Below, in pieces: positions 22,931 to 31,988 of a stretch of DNA of 35,655 nt (within the stretch, counting starts at the first letter, position 1; every line of letters starts with the position of its first letter). Source of the stretch: Pseudomonadota bacterium (lineage in GTDB: Bacteria; Myxococcota_A; Polyangia; Polyangiales; Polyangiaceae); assembly GCA_023428245.1 (NCBI GenBank), contig JAEYYX010000019.1:1-35655 (forward strand), in the 5' to 3' direction. The position numbers were made by a program, and so were the translations under genes. Below the pieces are notes generated by a model. It saw only the letters and a program-made list of their open reading frames with translations. It was not told the DNA's origin and searched no databases.

Positions 22931-25385
22931 GGCTGCCGAGAGAGCCCCGCTCGCTCCTGTCCTCATGAATTCGCCTTTGAAAGTCGCCCCGCTGCAGGCA
23001 CATGCGGAGCCAGTGGCCTTCGGGTACCTTGCTGCAGCTAACGTGGCGACAAGCGGCGCGACGACATCAGTGGAGGCACAAGGGCCATTTTTGGAGGGCG
23101 GTCAGGAGACCGACCCGCTGATCGCGCGCATCCTCAACGACACGTATTTGATCGAGGGGTTGATTGGTCAGGGAGGCGTCGGCTGCGTCTATCGGGCGAG
23201 GCACACGCGCATCCGGACGAAGCTCTTCGCTCTCAAAGTGCTCCACCCCGAGCATGCGCGGGACGCCGAGCAGCTCGCCCGATTCCAGCAGGAGGCGGAA
23301 GCCGCAGCCTCCCTCTCCCACCCGAATGTCGTCGGGGTCTTCGACATTGGTCGCACGGAGGACGGCTACAGCTATTTGGCTTGTGAGCTCCTATCCGGGC
23401 TCGATCTCGACCAGTACATCGAGCGCTACGGCCGCCTCGATGTGGTGACCGCTATCGAGGTGGGCCTTCAAATTTGCGAGGCGCTCGAGGCTGCCCACGC
23501 CCAAAACATCATCCATCGAGATCTCAAGCCTCAAAATGTCTTCCTCTTGGCGGGCGCGGACGGGAACGTACCGAGACACCCTGAGGTCAAGCTGCTCGAT
23601 TTTGGGTTGTCCCGCTTCCTCGATCACTCTGACACGCAGCTCACCAAGACGGGTTCTTTAGTTGGAACTCCCGCGTTCATGGCTCCCGAACAAGCCATGG
23701 GAAATCGCGGGGATCATCGGGTCGACGTCTACGGGCTCGGAGTAATCTTGTTCACAGCGGTGACGGGGCAAGCTCCGTTCGTCGCGGACAATCTCATGGC
23801 AATGCTGGTCTCGGTCATGACCGAGGAGGCCCCGCGCCCGCGCAAGATCGTGCCTGAGATCCCTGAATCCCTCGAGCTGCTCATTCAGCGTTCGATGGCG
23901 AAGGAGCCGGACCACCGCTACCAGACGATCGGCGACGTGCGCGCGGCCCTCGAGGCTGTGCTCTCCGAGGTGCGCGTCGCCCTCGGAGAAACTCGTCCGC
24001 CGCCGCGTCCGCCCATGGAGTCGGCGCTATTTGGAGCTGAGGATATCGAAGATCTCAGCACCACAAGGCCTCGGCTCCTGTTCTACGGACTTGCCGCGGG
24101 GCTCTCTTGCTTCGCACTTCTCGCGAGTGCGCTGAGTGGACTCGAGCTCTTCGTCGGACCGATTCGACTGAGCAAGACCGAGTTTATCCTGGTCGCCGCG
24201 GGCATCTCGGGCACGCTGTTCATGCCGGCGGCACTCAGCATCAAGCGTTTTCGCTCCGCGATTTGGGCGAACAGCGCCCGCGTGGTCGACGTACTAGGTC
24301 GGCTCCGGAGCGCACTCCTTTCGGGACTGATCGCGTACGGAGCGAGCTATCTCTTACTTCGTTTCGCGGACGACTTTCTGAGTCGACTCTGGGACAGTCC
24401 GCTCCTTGCTCGAGAGCCGGGAGTCGGCTTCGCCGGGTTCACCTGGATCGTTCCGATCATCGCGCTTGTCGGCGGATTGGCCGCCTATTTCAAGCGCAGA
24501 GCGCTCGATTCGCCCGGCGCCGCGCGCTTTCGCACTTGGCTTGGCGCGCCGCTGCTCACTTTGCTTTTCTGTGTCTCCGGCGCTCTGCTCTTTCTCGGTC
24601 TCAAGTGGCGCGAGAGCGAGGTCGCGAAGGCGCGCGTAGAATCTGAGAAGCTCGAGGTTCAGGCAGCTCCGGTGGGCCCAGCAGAGCCCGCCCTCGCTCG
24701 AGAAGAAGAACCTCTGCCCCTCGAGATTTCCGAGCCGGCGCTGGCGACGGACGTGGAGCTTGCGGAGGCTTTACGACTGGGTGTTGAAGGCCTTCTCCCG
24801 CTCTCCGAGCACTATCCTGAAGACCCGCGAGTGCTCGAGCCGCTCCTGCTTGCGTTCGCGAGCCGCGCGACGGGACTGGCGGACGCGATGGTGACGGCGA
24901 AGAAACTTCTGCGCGTCGCGCCAGAGAAGCGCGATAGCGAGGCTCTCGGTTTGATTGTGCAGAGGGCCGCGAAAACCGGCGGCAATGCGGCCGAGCTCGC
25001 TCTCGAACTCATGAGGAGCGGCCTTGGGAGCGCGGGCGCGGATCTTCTCTATCAGCTCGAGAAGAGCGGAGCCAAGGTCGCGCCGAAGGCGAAGGAGCTG
25101 CTCCGCTCGAAGGAGGTGCTTGAGGCTGCGTCTCCTGCGCTCCGGGTCTTGCTCGAGCTCGAAGGAGCCAAGTCCTGTGAAGATCGGCTGCCCTTGCTCG
25201 ATCGAGCCAAGAGCCTTGGAGACGACCGCAGCGCGGCTCTGCTCGCTTCCCTAGCAAAAGGGACCAAGACAGGATGCGGCAAGGGGAAGACAAAGCCCTG
25301 TCCCGCTCCCTGCAAAGATCAATCGAAAGCCTATTGGGAGGCGATCGACGCGATCAGCGCTCGGCGGGGTGGGACGAACCTCTAA
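22929..25385 (+). CDS. Membrane Ser/Thr protein kinase
   Basis: Eukaryote-like kinase of 818 aa. After about 65 unstructured residues the kinase domain (about 73-350) has the Gly loop IGQGGVGCVYRA (80-90), Lys103 in ALKVL, the catalytic loop IIHRDLKPQN (Asp198), DFG at 224-226 and APE at 252-254. All catalytic residues are present. About five hydrophobic helices (roughly residues 380-570) follow, then an Ala/Leu/Glu-rich helical region to the end that lacks a known ligand domain. That region contains LRVLLELEGAKSCEDRLPLL and a Cys-rich end (KTGCGKGKTKPCPAPC). Start GTG 22929 lies in a dyad; ATG 22965 is the alternative. It is divergent from the acyltransferase and convergent with a TPR protein. 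Confidence 0.93.
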   Translation: MAAERAPLAPVLMNSPLKVAPLQAHAEPVAFGYLAAANVATSGATTSVEAQGPFLEGGQETDPLIARILNDTYLIEGLIGQGGVGCVYRARHTRIRTKLFALKVLHPEHARDAEQLARFQQEAEAAASLSHPNVVGVFDIGRTEDGYSYLACELLSGLDLDQYIERYGRLDVVTAIEVGLQICEALEAAHAQNIIHRDLKPQNVFLLAGADGNVPRHPEVKLLDFGLSRFLDHSDTQLTKTGSLVGTPAFMAPEQAMGNRGDHRVDVYGLGVILFTAVTGQAPFVADNLMAMLVSVMTEEAPRPRKIVPEIPESLELLIQRSMAKEPDHRYQTIGDVRAALEAVLSEVRVALGETRPPPRPPMESALFGAEDIEDLSTTRPRLLFYGLAAGLSCFALLASALSGLELFVGPIRLSKTEFILVAAGISGTLFMPAALSIKRFRSAIWANSARVVDVLGRLRSALLSGLIAYGASYLLLRFADDFLSRLWDSPLLAREPGVGFAGFTWIVPIIALVGGLAAYFKRRALDSPGAARFRTWLGAPLLTLLFCVSGALLFLGLKWRESEVAKARVESEKLEVQAAPVGPAEPALAREEEPLPLEISEPALATDVELAEALRLGVEGLLPLSEHYPEDPRVLEPLLLAFASRATGLADAMVTAKKLLRVAPEKRDSEALGLIVQRAAKTGGNAAELALELMRSGLGSAGADLLYQLEKSGAKVAPKAKELLRSKEVLEAASPALRVLLELEGAKSCEDRLPLLDRAKSLGDDRSAALLASLAKGTKTGCGKGKTKPCPAPCKDQSKAYWEAIDAISARRGGTNL

Positions 25386-25403
25386 AGAGCTCAGAGGCTC
25401 TTT
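25384..25403. terminator. Bidirectional terminator-like hairpin
   Basis: Aaagagc (25384-25390) pairs with gctcttt (25397-25403) around six bases, between two convergent genes whose stop codons abut it. A/T at the stem base gives a short U-run in both directions. The stem is only seven pairs, so efficiency is uncertain. Confidence 0.45.
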
Positions 25404-26794
25404 CGGATCCCCCACCGGTTCAGCATCGTCTTCGGCCGCGGCCGTGACTGGAGACGGTTCAGCTTCTGGAGCTGCCTGAGTTCGCTTTGGGCTTCGAGGT
25501 GCTCGGAGTCGAGCTTCAAGAGGTGGATCAAGACCGCCTCGCCCTCAAGGGGATGATCGTTCATGGCAAGCAAACAACCGAGGTAGAACAAGATGCTCGA
25601 GTTCCTCGGAAAATAATCAGCCGCTTTCTCCGCCCAGCGCAGGGCCTTGGGTGCGTAACTCTTGTCGTCCACCGCGCGCAGCCACGCGTCGAGCACTCGG
25701 CTTTCGACCTCCCTCTCTTGAGGCGACTTCACGTAGGGGCGATTCGGCGCGGGGGGGGGTGGTTTCGGGCCGAAGGCAGCGCTTTCGGGTCCGACGGACT
25801 CTCGGAGAGCCTCGCTTGACGTATGAGCGATACGGTAGCTCCCGCTGCGACTCGTTGGCCTCGCGGACGGCGAGCTCGAGGACGGGCCAGGCGCTACCGG
25901 AGGAGGTGCGATGGGCTCTGCGCTCGGGACGCGCACGGTGTCTTTGCATCTCGAATCCCGAATCTCGCTGTCGCTCGGGCGGGCCTCAGCGACATTTGAA
26001 CCCGGGGTGGGGACGGGGCGAATCGGCGGCGACACCCTGGCGGAGCCATCTTCCGAAGAGCAGGCGAGCAAGGCGTAGACCGTTGCGACGAGAGTGGGTT
26101 CGGGGACGAGGTCTCTTGCGCGCAGGGCCTCGAAGTTCTCGGGCGAGCGCGACAGGCTTTGGATGATCTGGCGCGGGCCGCGATGGAGCTCAGAGACGCG
26201 CCGCTTGAGCTCATCGGGGACGGCGAGCACCGTTTCCCCGAGTCCTTCGATGCGCTTGCGATAGGCGTCCAGGGCTGGTGAGTGTTCGAGGAGATTGGCG
26301 ATCAGGAGCGCGGGCTCGAGCGAAGGACCTGATTCGACGAGGTCACTTCTACTGGCGAGAAACTCGTAGTCGAGCTCGCGGGAGGCTCGGAGGAGCGAGC
26401 GGAGCTCACGAAGCAGACCTTCCTTACGCAAGCGCGCGAGGGCTTCCGCGTCGAGCAACCTGAGCTCGGCTACTGCGCCGAGCAAGTCCGTTGGGCGGCG
26501 CTCAGCGTGGGCCCGACAGAGGGCGATCTGTTCTGGGGGCAAGAGCTCCGCGAGGATCTCCTCGAGGCTCCCGAGACCGGTAGGCCCGGCGCTCCCCTCC
26601 TCCGCCGGGGCAGGCGATCCGCTCGCCGCCCAGCCGGTCACGTGGCCTCTGGCAAACTCGAGCCTGATCTCCGGCCCTGCGTTACACCTCACAAAGAGGC
26701 GTCCGCTGAAATGGCGCCGCCCAGCGGTGACCAGGAGGTCAACGGCCCACTTGGGGTGGAGCGTCCCGGCGGCGGGAAGGAGAGGAAAGGCCAT
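25391..26794 (-). CDS. DUF4388-like N-terminus with TPR-like tail, unknown role
   Basis: 467-aa cytosolic protein in three parts. The first 60 residues (FSGRLFVRCNAGPEIRLEF then ARGHVTGW) have the strand pattern of DUF4388/PATAN domains, which occur with regulators of motility and development in myxobacteria; this match is tentative. A helical middle follows (to about residue 245), then a Pro/Ser-rich disordered linker (about 250-350). The C-terminal about 100 residues (RVLDAWLRAVDDKSYAPKAL, then WAEKAADYFPRNSSILFYLG) read as TPR-like helices. The end is basic. It converges on the Ser/Thr kinase with a shared hairpin, so it could be a kinase partner or substrate; this is position-based inference only. 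Confidence 0.75.
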   Translation of the reverse strand: MAFPLLPAAGTLHPKWAVDLLVTAGRRHFSGRLFVRCNAGPEIRLEFARGHVTGWAASGSPAPAEEGSAGPTGLGSLEEILAELLPPEQIALCRAHAERRPTDLLGAVAELRLLDAEALARLRKEGLLRELRSLLRASRELDYEFLASRSDLVESGPSLEPALLIANLLEHSPALDAYRKRIEGLGETVLAVPDELKRRVSELHRGPRQIIQSLSRSPENFEALRARDLVPEPTLVATVYALLACSSEDGSARVSPPIRPVPTPGSNVAEARPSDSEIRDSRCKDTVRVPSAEPIAPPPVAPGPSSSSPSARPTSRSGSYRIAHTSSEALRESVGPESAAFGPKPPPPAPNRPYVKSPQEREVESRVLDAWLRAVDDKSYAPKALRWAEKAADYFPRNSSILFYLGCLLAMNDHPLEGEAVLIHLLKLDSEHLEAQSELRQLQKLNRLQSRPRPKTMLNRWGIRKSL

Positions 26795-26999
26795 GCTCGG
26801 GGGAGTCCCTTGCCCCCACCCCTAGCGACATGCACACGTCGGAAGAGGATCCAAAGGGGCTATCCCACCTTTAACACCGAGCGCCTATCTTTGGCTACAG
26901 TGAATTTCAGATTTGAAAGGAAGCCCTGCCCGAAGCCGCCGTGGCCGGCGCTTCAATGAGGGCACCGGCGCGATGTCCAGCGTAGATAACATTGCGAGA

Positions 27000-28154
27000 T
27001 TACGCAGGTCTTTCCGTCTTCCCGTTCGGGTGGATGGCGAAGCGCTCCGGGGACGATCCGTGGACCGGCCCGGCGGCACCCCAAGGCCACCCCCCGAACT
27101 GCGTCCTGCCGTAATCGAGGTACGCCTGTCGCAACTCGGCCTCGGTGTTCATGACAAAGGGGCCGCGCTTGGCGACCGGTTCACCAATGGGGCGCCCCTG
27201 GAGCAGGAGGAGCTCCACCGGATCGCTTCTCGCTTGCAGCGTGACCGGGAGGTGAGAGTCGAGGCGCGCGCCGTAGCCGAGGAGGAGCTGAGCTCGGCCG
27301 AGGGCGACCTGAGAGCCCGAAATCAGATAGAGGGCGCGGTCGGAGCCAGGGAGAGCCGCCGGCAAGCGGAAGGTTGCGCCGGGACCGAGCTCGACGGTGG
27401 CCACGGCCACGTCGTTTCTCGGATCGGCCGCCCAGGATTCGGGCGGGGTCCCCGACACGCGGAGATCGCCGAGGGCTCCTGCTCGCACGGTGAGCCGAAT
27501 CGGATGGCCTTCGTCGTCAGTGAGCGATCGCTCACGAGTCATGTTCGCCCAGATCATGCTGAAGGCAGGATCAGCGAACTTACTCCGCGCCGGCAAATTG
27601 AGCCAGATCTGAAAGAGATCGAGGGGGTTCTCGGAACGCTCACTGAGCAAGGGGAACATCTCGGCGTGTTCGATGCCAGCGCCGGCCGTGAGCCATTGCA
27701 CATCACCATCGCCGTACCTGGCCCGCGCGCCGAGCGAGTCGGCGTGATCGAGTCGGCCCTTGCGTACGACGGTGATGGTCTCGAAGCCGCGGTGCGGGTG
27801 ACGGGGAAATCCAGGGATCTCCCGACCGTGGTACATGCTGAAGCCGTCCTTTGCGGAGAAATCTTGGCCGAGGTTTCGACCATCGAGGGGCACATTGGGC
27901 CCGAAGCGGCCGTTCCCCGCGGGGAATGCGTCCTGATGGTGGACGCAGAAGAGGAAGGGATCGAACGCCGGAAAGGGCGTATTTTTTTGGAGCCGAAAGG
28001 TCGTCGCGATCCGTGCCTCGTCGAGGGCGAGTTCAGCAGGCTTCGAGTCGCGCACGCCGGGTTCCGGGATGCGCCGCGAACAGGCGAGGACACCTCCGAG
28101 AGCGACGGTCCCCGCAACGGATCTGAGGGCTGCCCGGCGATCGATTTCCTTCAT
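27000..28154 (-). CDS. Exported pirin-like lipoprotein
   Basis: Pirin-family bicupin of 384 aa. The Fe-binding set is intact: HPHRGFET (His119, His121 from this start) and IEHAEM (His163, Glu165), matching the spacing of human pirin within one residue. Unlike ordinary cytosolic pirins it begins with a Tat-like signal (IDRRAALRSVAGTVALGG) and a lipobox GVLAC (Cys25), so it should be lipid-anchored outside the cytoplasm. ATG 28152-28154 puts this signal at the N-terminus; an upstream ATG at 28193 would bury it. Known pirins act as quercetinases or redox-sensitive cofactors; the substrate here is unknown. It is 156 bases downstream of the GH43 gene on the same strand. Confidence 0.88.
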   Translation of the reverse strand: MKEIDRRAALRSVAGTVALGGVLACSRRIPEPGVRDSKPAELALDEARIATTFRLQKNTPFPAFDPFLFCVHHQDAFPAGNGRFGPNVPLDGRNLGQDFSAKDGFSMYHGREIPGFPRHPHRGFETITVVRKGRLDHADSLGARARYGDGDVQWLTAGAGIEHAEMFPLLSERSENPLDLFQIWLNLPARSKFADPAFSMIWANMTRERSLTDDEGHPIRLTVRAGALGDLRVSGTPPESWAADPRNDVAVATVELGPGATFRLPAALPGSDRALYLISGSQVALGRAQLLLGYGARLDSHLPVTLQARSDPVELLLLQGRPIGEPVAKRGPFVMNTEAELRQAYLDYGRTQFGGWPWGAAGPVHGSSPERFAIHPNGKTERPA

Positions 28155-28310
28155 TGTCGTTAGTTTAGGACATGTGAGGAAAATGCCACGCACGCCGCCG
28201 GTGAGCGCAGCCGGGGTGGGAACAGCTGCGGGAACGGCGGCGAGCCGTGCCGAGGGGAGCGCAGGGGAACCAGCTCAGGGCGGAGCCTTCCGGCGATTGC
28301 CCTCGGCCGC

Positions 28311-30221
28311 TTACGGAGTCGTGACCGTGAAAGAGTTGACCTTGATCGCGCCGCCGAGAGCGGACGTCGCGTAGTTGAAGATGGCGAAGCGATATCCGAG
28401 GAAATACTGCCAATCCTTCGTCATGTTGTAGGTGTTCCCGAGGGGGATGAACGTTTGGCCGTCGGTGCTGTAGGAGAAGCGGGCATTGGCCCCGCCGTTA
28501 TCGCTTCGAACATTGGCCTCCACGCGCAGCCAAATTTTCCCGCCGGAGACGTTCGCCCCGGCGACCTCATTTCCGAGGCCATTCGTGGTCCACTGGCCGG
28601 CCGCCAGGTTCACGCCATCAGTCATGACGACCCGATGTGCGTCTGCCGTGCGCTTGACGCCAATCCAGGCAGTACGATCGCGGAATGCGGCGAGGCCCGC
28701 GACGTCGCCGTCTTTCATCGTGCTGTAGTCGAGCTCGATGGTTCCGATCGAGACGGGCCCGCGGATACGCCGGGTGAGCGTGTTGCGCGCGGCGTACAGG
28801 TCGTTCGTCACGGTGACGGTTTCGAGCGTGAGGCCGTCCCCTGCGGACCACTTTGTATTGTCGGGATTATGGTTCCATTCCCACTCGTGGCTGAGCGTGG
28901 GCGATGAGAAGGTATCGGTAGGCTGGGGGCTTTGGAGCTCGCGGCAGGTGACGTCGGGGAAGGGATAGGTCCCGCCCCATTGCCCGTTCACGAGGGTCAC
29001 CGAGGGCCAGCCGTCTTGCCATGTCACAGGCGCCATGACCGGGATACGCCCAGCAGGGTAAGAATCATTGAAGCCCATGTAGTACCACTGGTCCTTGGCG
29101 GTCTCGATCAGACCTCCCTGGTGCGGCTGCCCACCGGAGCCCGGTTTGCCCCCGTAAGGGAGCCGAACCGCCAGCGGACGCATCTCATAAGGACCAAACA
29201 CGTTCTTCGACCGGAGTACGTACTCGCCGTTCGCGTACTGAGTTAGGAAAATATAGTACTCACCTTTGTACTTCTTGAAGCGCGCGCCTTCGAGTGGGCC
29301 GCCGACGCTCGAAGGAGTCTCGTATACCTGCTGAGAGCGGACCTGACTGAACCCGTCTGCGCTCAGCTCAGCGACGTTGATGATGTTGTTGCCCGAGGCG
29401 ACGTACATCTTGTCGTCGTCGTCGACCAAGAGGCCCATATCGTAATAGCAGCCTTGGGTCTTGTGCTTCTCCCACGGGCCCGTCGGAGATTTCGACGTAA
29501 AGGCGTAACCTCCGCCCTTTCGCATGCAGCCCATCCAATAGAAGGTCTGGTTGCTTTCGCGGTATTGGATCGTCGAAGCCCAAATCCCGCTCACGTAGGC
29601 GCGGCCTCCGCTTAGATCGTAGGTGGGGTCGAAGTCGAGCGCGGGCACCGAATGCCCCACGTACTCCCAGTTCACTAGGTCGTAGGAACGAAGCACGGGC
29701 GCGCCAGGCGATTGATGGAAGGTCGAGGCCGTGTAGTAGAAGACCTCGCCGACGCGAATGACCTCGACGTCGGGCAAGTCCTCCCACAAGATCGGATTCT
29801 GATAGGTGGCAGGGCAGTCGACGACGGGAGGCTCTCCCCCTGTGCCGTCTTTGCCCCCCGAGCCCGAGCTTCCGCCCCCGGCTTCGCTTCCGCCGGAGGA
29901 TTCGCCTCCGCCGCTCGATGTTTCGCTACCGCCCGTTCCGCCAGGCCCTGGGTTCTGCGCTCCGCCGGAGCCTGTGCTCCCGCCGGCGCCTGCCCCCCCG
30001 CCGCCCCCGCTGCCCGTGGTGCCACCGGTTCCGTTGACAGTTCCTCCGCCGACACCAGGGCCACTCCCCCCAGCCTGGGAGGGGGTGCCTCCCGTGGATG
30101 CATCGTCTTCGACGGGCGTCCCTGAGCAGCTCGCAAGCAGGGCGACGAAGGCGCTCGAAATGAGCGGGACGAGGAGCGGAGAACGGGAATAACGACGCCG
30201 GAGAACCACGACTCCATCCAT
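28311..30221 (-). CDS. GH43 glycoside hydrolase lipoprotein
   Basis: Surface lipoprotein (636 aa) with a family GH43 five-bladed propeller, the family of beta-xylosidases and alpha-arabinofuranosidases. Lipobox LLASC gives Cys32. A Gly/Ser-rich linker covers about residues 43-131. The catalytic acids are visible: Asp151 in LPDVEVIRVG (base), Asp261 in YYDMGLL (modulator) and Glu311 in PLEGARFKKY (acid). HQGGLIET and YYMGFND are further family blocks. From about residue 435 a beta-sandwich domain of about 200 residues follows, of the GH43-associated or DUF1349 kind. GGGGTGG precedes the ATG. It follows the GH30-like gene by 67 bases, so the two are probably co-transcribed. Confidence 0.93.
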   Translation of the reverse strand: MDGVVVLRRRYSRSPLLVPLISSAFVALLASCSGTPVEDDASTGGTPSQAGGSGPGVGGGTVNGTGGTTGSGGGGGAGAGGSTGSGGAQNPGPGGTGGSETSSGGGESSGGSEAGGGSSGSGGKDGTGGEPPVVDCPATYQNPILWEDLPDVEVIRVGEVFYYTASTFHQSPGAPVLRSYDLVNWEYVGHSVPALDFDPTYDLSGGRAYVSGIWASTIQYRESNQTFYWMGCMRKGGGYAFTSKSPTGPWEKHKTQGCYYDMGLLVDDDDKMYVASGNNIINVAELSADGFSQVRSQQVYETPSSVGGPLEGARFKKYKGEYYIFLTQYANGEYVLRSKNVFGPYEMRPLAVRLPYGGKPGSGGQPHQGGLIETAKDQWYYMGFNDSYPAGRIPVMAPVTWQDGWPSVTLVNGQWGGTYPFPDVTCRELQSPQPTDTFSSPTLSHEWEWNHNPDNTKWSAGDGLTLETVTVTNDLYAARNTLTRRIRGPVSIGTIELDYSTMKDGDVAGLAAFRDRTAWIGVKRTADAHRVVMTDGVNLAAGQWTTNGLGNEVAGANVSGGKIWLRVEANVRSDNGGANARFSYSTDGQTFIPLGNTYNMTKDWQYFLGYRFAIFNYATSALGGAIKVNSFTVTTP

Positions 30222-30288
30222 GCCACCCCAGTGTCAGGGAAGGCAGACGAGCCAATTCTCCCTCGCCCTTGAAAGATTGCAGCCCGGT

Positions 30289-31959
30289 TCAACTGCCCTT
30301 GGCGAGGGCTACGGTGACCGTTGACTGCGGAGGGATCTCAATGCGCCCGTCCATGGGCAGCGAACCGATGTCCTCGTGCTCGAGGCTGGGCGTGAAGGTG
30401 GTTTGGGTGACGGAGCTCGAGGTCAGGGTCTTCCGCACCTCATCGAGGTCGAGGTCGGTCACGAGCGGATCCATGCCCGTGTTCAAGAGCACGACCGTGA
30501 GCGCTTCCTCATCGGGGGAGAGCCACGCTGAGGTGAGCAGTCCTCCCGCGCTCGACTCTGCGTAGACCCGCGTCCAACCAGGCCCGGTATGTGCGGAAAA
30601 ATGCTGCATCGCGTAGTAGGGGCCCTGGATTGTGTAGCCTTCCTCCTCGAGCTGGATGAAGGCGTTCTGGTTCGGGTCGAGCGCGCCAGAGGGACTGACG
30701 AAGTCATTCTGGAGGTAGATGGCGGCATTTCCTTCCACAGTTGCAGTGTGAATCAGCGTTGCCGTTTCGAGGCCTTCGTTCATGGCCTCCGACTGGAACA
30801 CAGGGAGGCCGTACTCGGCCGCGAGCGCCCGCACGACGTTCATTTCCTCGCGGCGCGGATTCTCGACGTTCGCTCCGTACATGTGGATCGCGACGGCTGA
30901 GAGCAGACCTTCCGCGAACACCGGTTCATAACGAGGCACAGCGTTCAGGGTTGTCGTCTCCGGTCCGTACAAGCGGGGGGCGTCGGGGAGATCCTTGATC
31001 TCGTCCATGACGGCCTGGGCTGCTTCAAGGTACCCAGCCAAGCGGATCTCGTTCCCATTGAGCTCGGTCGTGCCTTCTTCGGGAAGGAGACGGCACGCGT
31101 CGCCCGAGTTGCCCTCGGGAGGGCTCCAGTTCGGATTGTTCTGGATGCTGAGGAAGTCAGGCTTGATCCCGACTTCGGCGTACGCCTCGAGCGATTCGCG
31201 CCAATGCTCGGCGAGGCCCGCATAGTTAAAGCTGTCGTCGTCCAGCGTTGCGAGCGTGCAGGAACCTTCGTCACCGTCACAGGCCTTGGCGCCGTTCTTT
31301 TTGAGAGCGGCGGGCGGACTGCCCTCGGTGAAAAGGAGGGTCGGATCGGCGCCGATACGCTCAATGGCAGCTTCGAGAATCTCCACCGTCAGTTCGAGGT
31401 TCGTCTCGCGGCCGGCCTCGTAATGATTTCCGAGACGGATCACGTTGATATTGAGATCTCGGAACAACAGGTCGTAGAGCTTCTCCTGATCCGTGTGGCC
31501 GATGATGTCGCGCTCAGCGAACGCGAGCGATGCGCCAAAGCCTACCAGAGTCTGGTAGCGCTCGGAGAGATCCACCTTGACCACCTCGTCGGGCGGCGGC
31601 TCGATCAAACAAACGCCTTCCTTGCAGGTTGTGCCTTCGGGGCAGGAACTCTCGTCGCAGGTCTGAACGCAGACGGGCCTCTGGAGCGCAGCTCCTTCAC
31701 AGAAGGAGTCGGCGCGCTCATCGGTGATGGCGAGGCACAACGACGCGCCTTCGCGACAGTCCGTGCGGTCCGAGCAGAGGGACGTGCAGGCTCCGCAGAT
31801 GCAGTCGAGGTCACCACACTCGAGCTTCGACTTGCACGTACGATACCAGTTCGTTTGACTGTTCGTTTGCGGCTCCCCCGGAGCCATGCAGGAGCTGGAA
31901 AGGAGAGAGCCCGAAAGAAGAGCTGCTGCCCAGAAGAGGGAGAGAAATGGTCGGCGCAT
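30289..31959 (-). CDS. GH30-like lipoprotein lacking the acid/base Glu, Cys-rich N-terminus
   Basis: 556-aa protein with a signal ending in LSSSC (Cys24). A Cys-rich module (about residues 40-118, 14 Cys) precedes a GH30-like barrel: YQTLVGFGASLAFAERDI, NVIRLGNHYEAGR, LLFTEGSPPAALKKNG and DFLSIQNNPNWSPPEG. A C-terminal beta domain (ALTVVLLNTG) follows. GH30 enzymes use Glu in the QNEP motif as acid/base; here residue 275 is Asn (AAT at 31135-31137). The likely nucleophile Glu391 in VFQSEAMNE is kept. The protein may be inactive on xylan, slow, or a carbohydrate-binding sensor. It is 29 bases after the HTH gene and 67 before GH43. Confidence 0.87.
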   Translation of the reverse strand: MRRPFLSLFWAAALLSGSLLSSSCMAPGEPQTNSQTNWYRTCKSKLECGDLDCICGACTSLCSDRTDCREGASLCLAITDERADSFCEGAALQRPVCVQTCDESSCPEGTTCKEGVCLIEPPPDEVVKVDLSERYQTLVGFGASLAFAERDIIGHTDQEKLYDLLFRDLNINVIRLGNHYEAGRETNLELTVEILEAAIERIGADPTLLFTEGSPPAALKKNGAKACDGDEGSCTLATLDDDSFNYAGLAEHWRESLEAYAEVGIKPDFLSIQNNPNWSPPEGNSGDACRLLPEEGTTELNGNEIRLAGYLEAAQAVMDEIKDLPDAPRLYGPETTTLNAVPRYEPVFAEGLLSAVAIHMYGANVENPRREEMNVVRALAAEYGLPVFQSEAMNEGLETATLIHTATVEGNAAIYLQNDFVSPSGALDPNQNAFIQLEEEGYTIQGPYYAMQHFSAHTGPGWTRVYAESSAGGLLTSAWLSPDEEALTVVLLNTGMDPLVTDLDLDEVRKTLTSSSVTQTTFTPSLEHEDIGSLPMDGRIEIPPQSTVTVALAKGS

Positions 31960-31988
31960 GTTAGCTTTTCATTCTGAGGAGGGGAGCC

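Noticed and set aside
26913..28163. Long plus-strand frame opposite the pirin gene
   Set aside because: Its length comes from GC bias; the minus strand has an intact pirin Fe site and signal.
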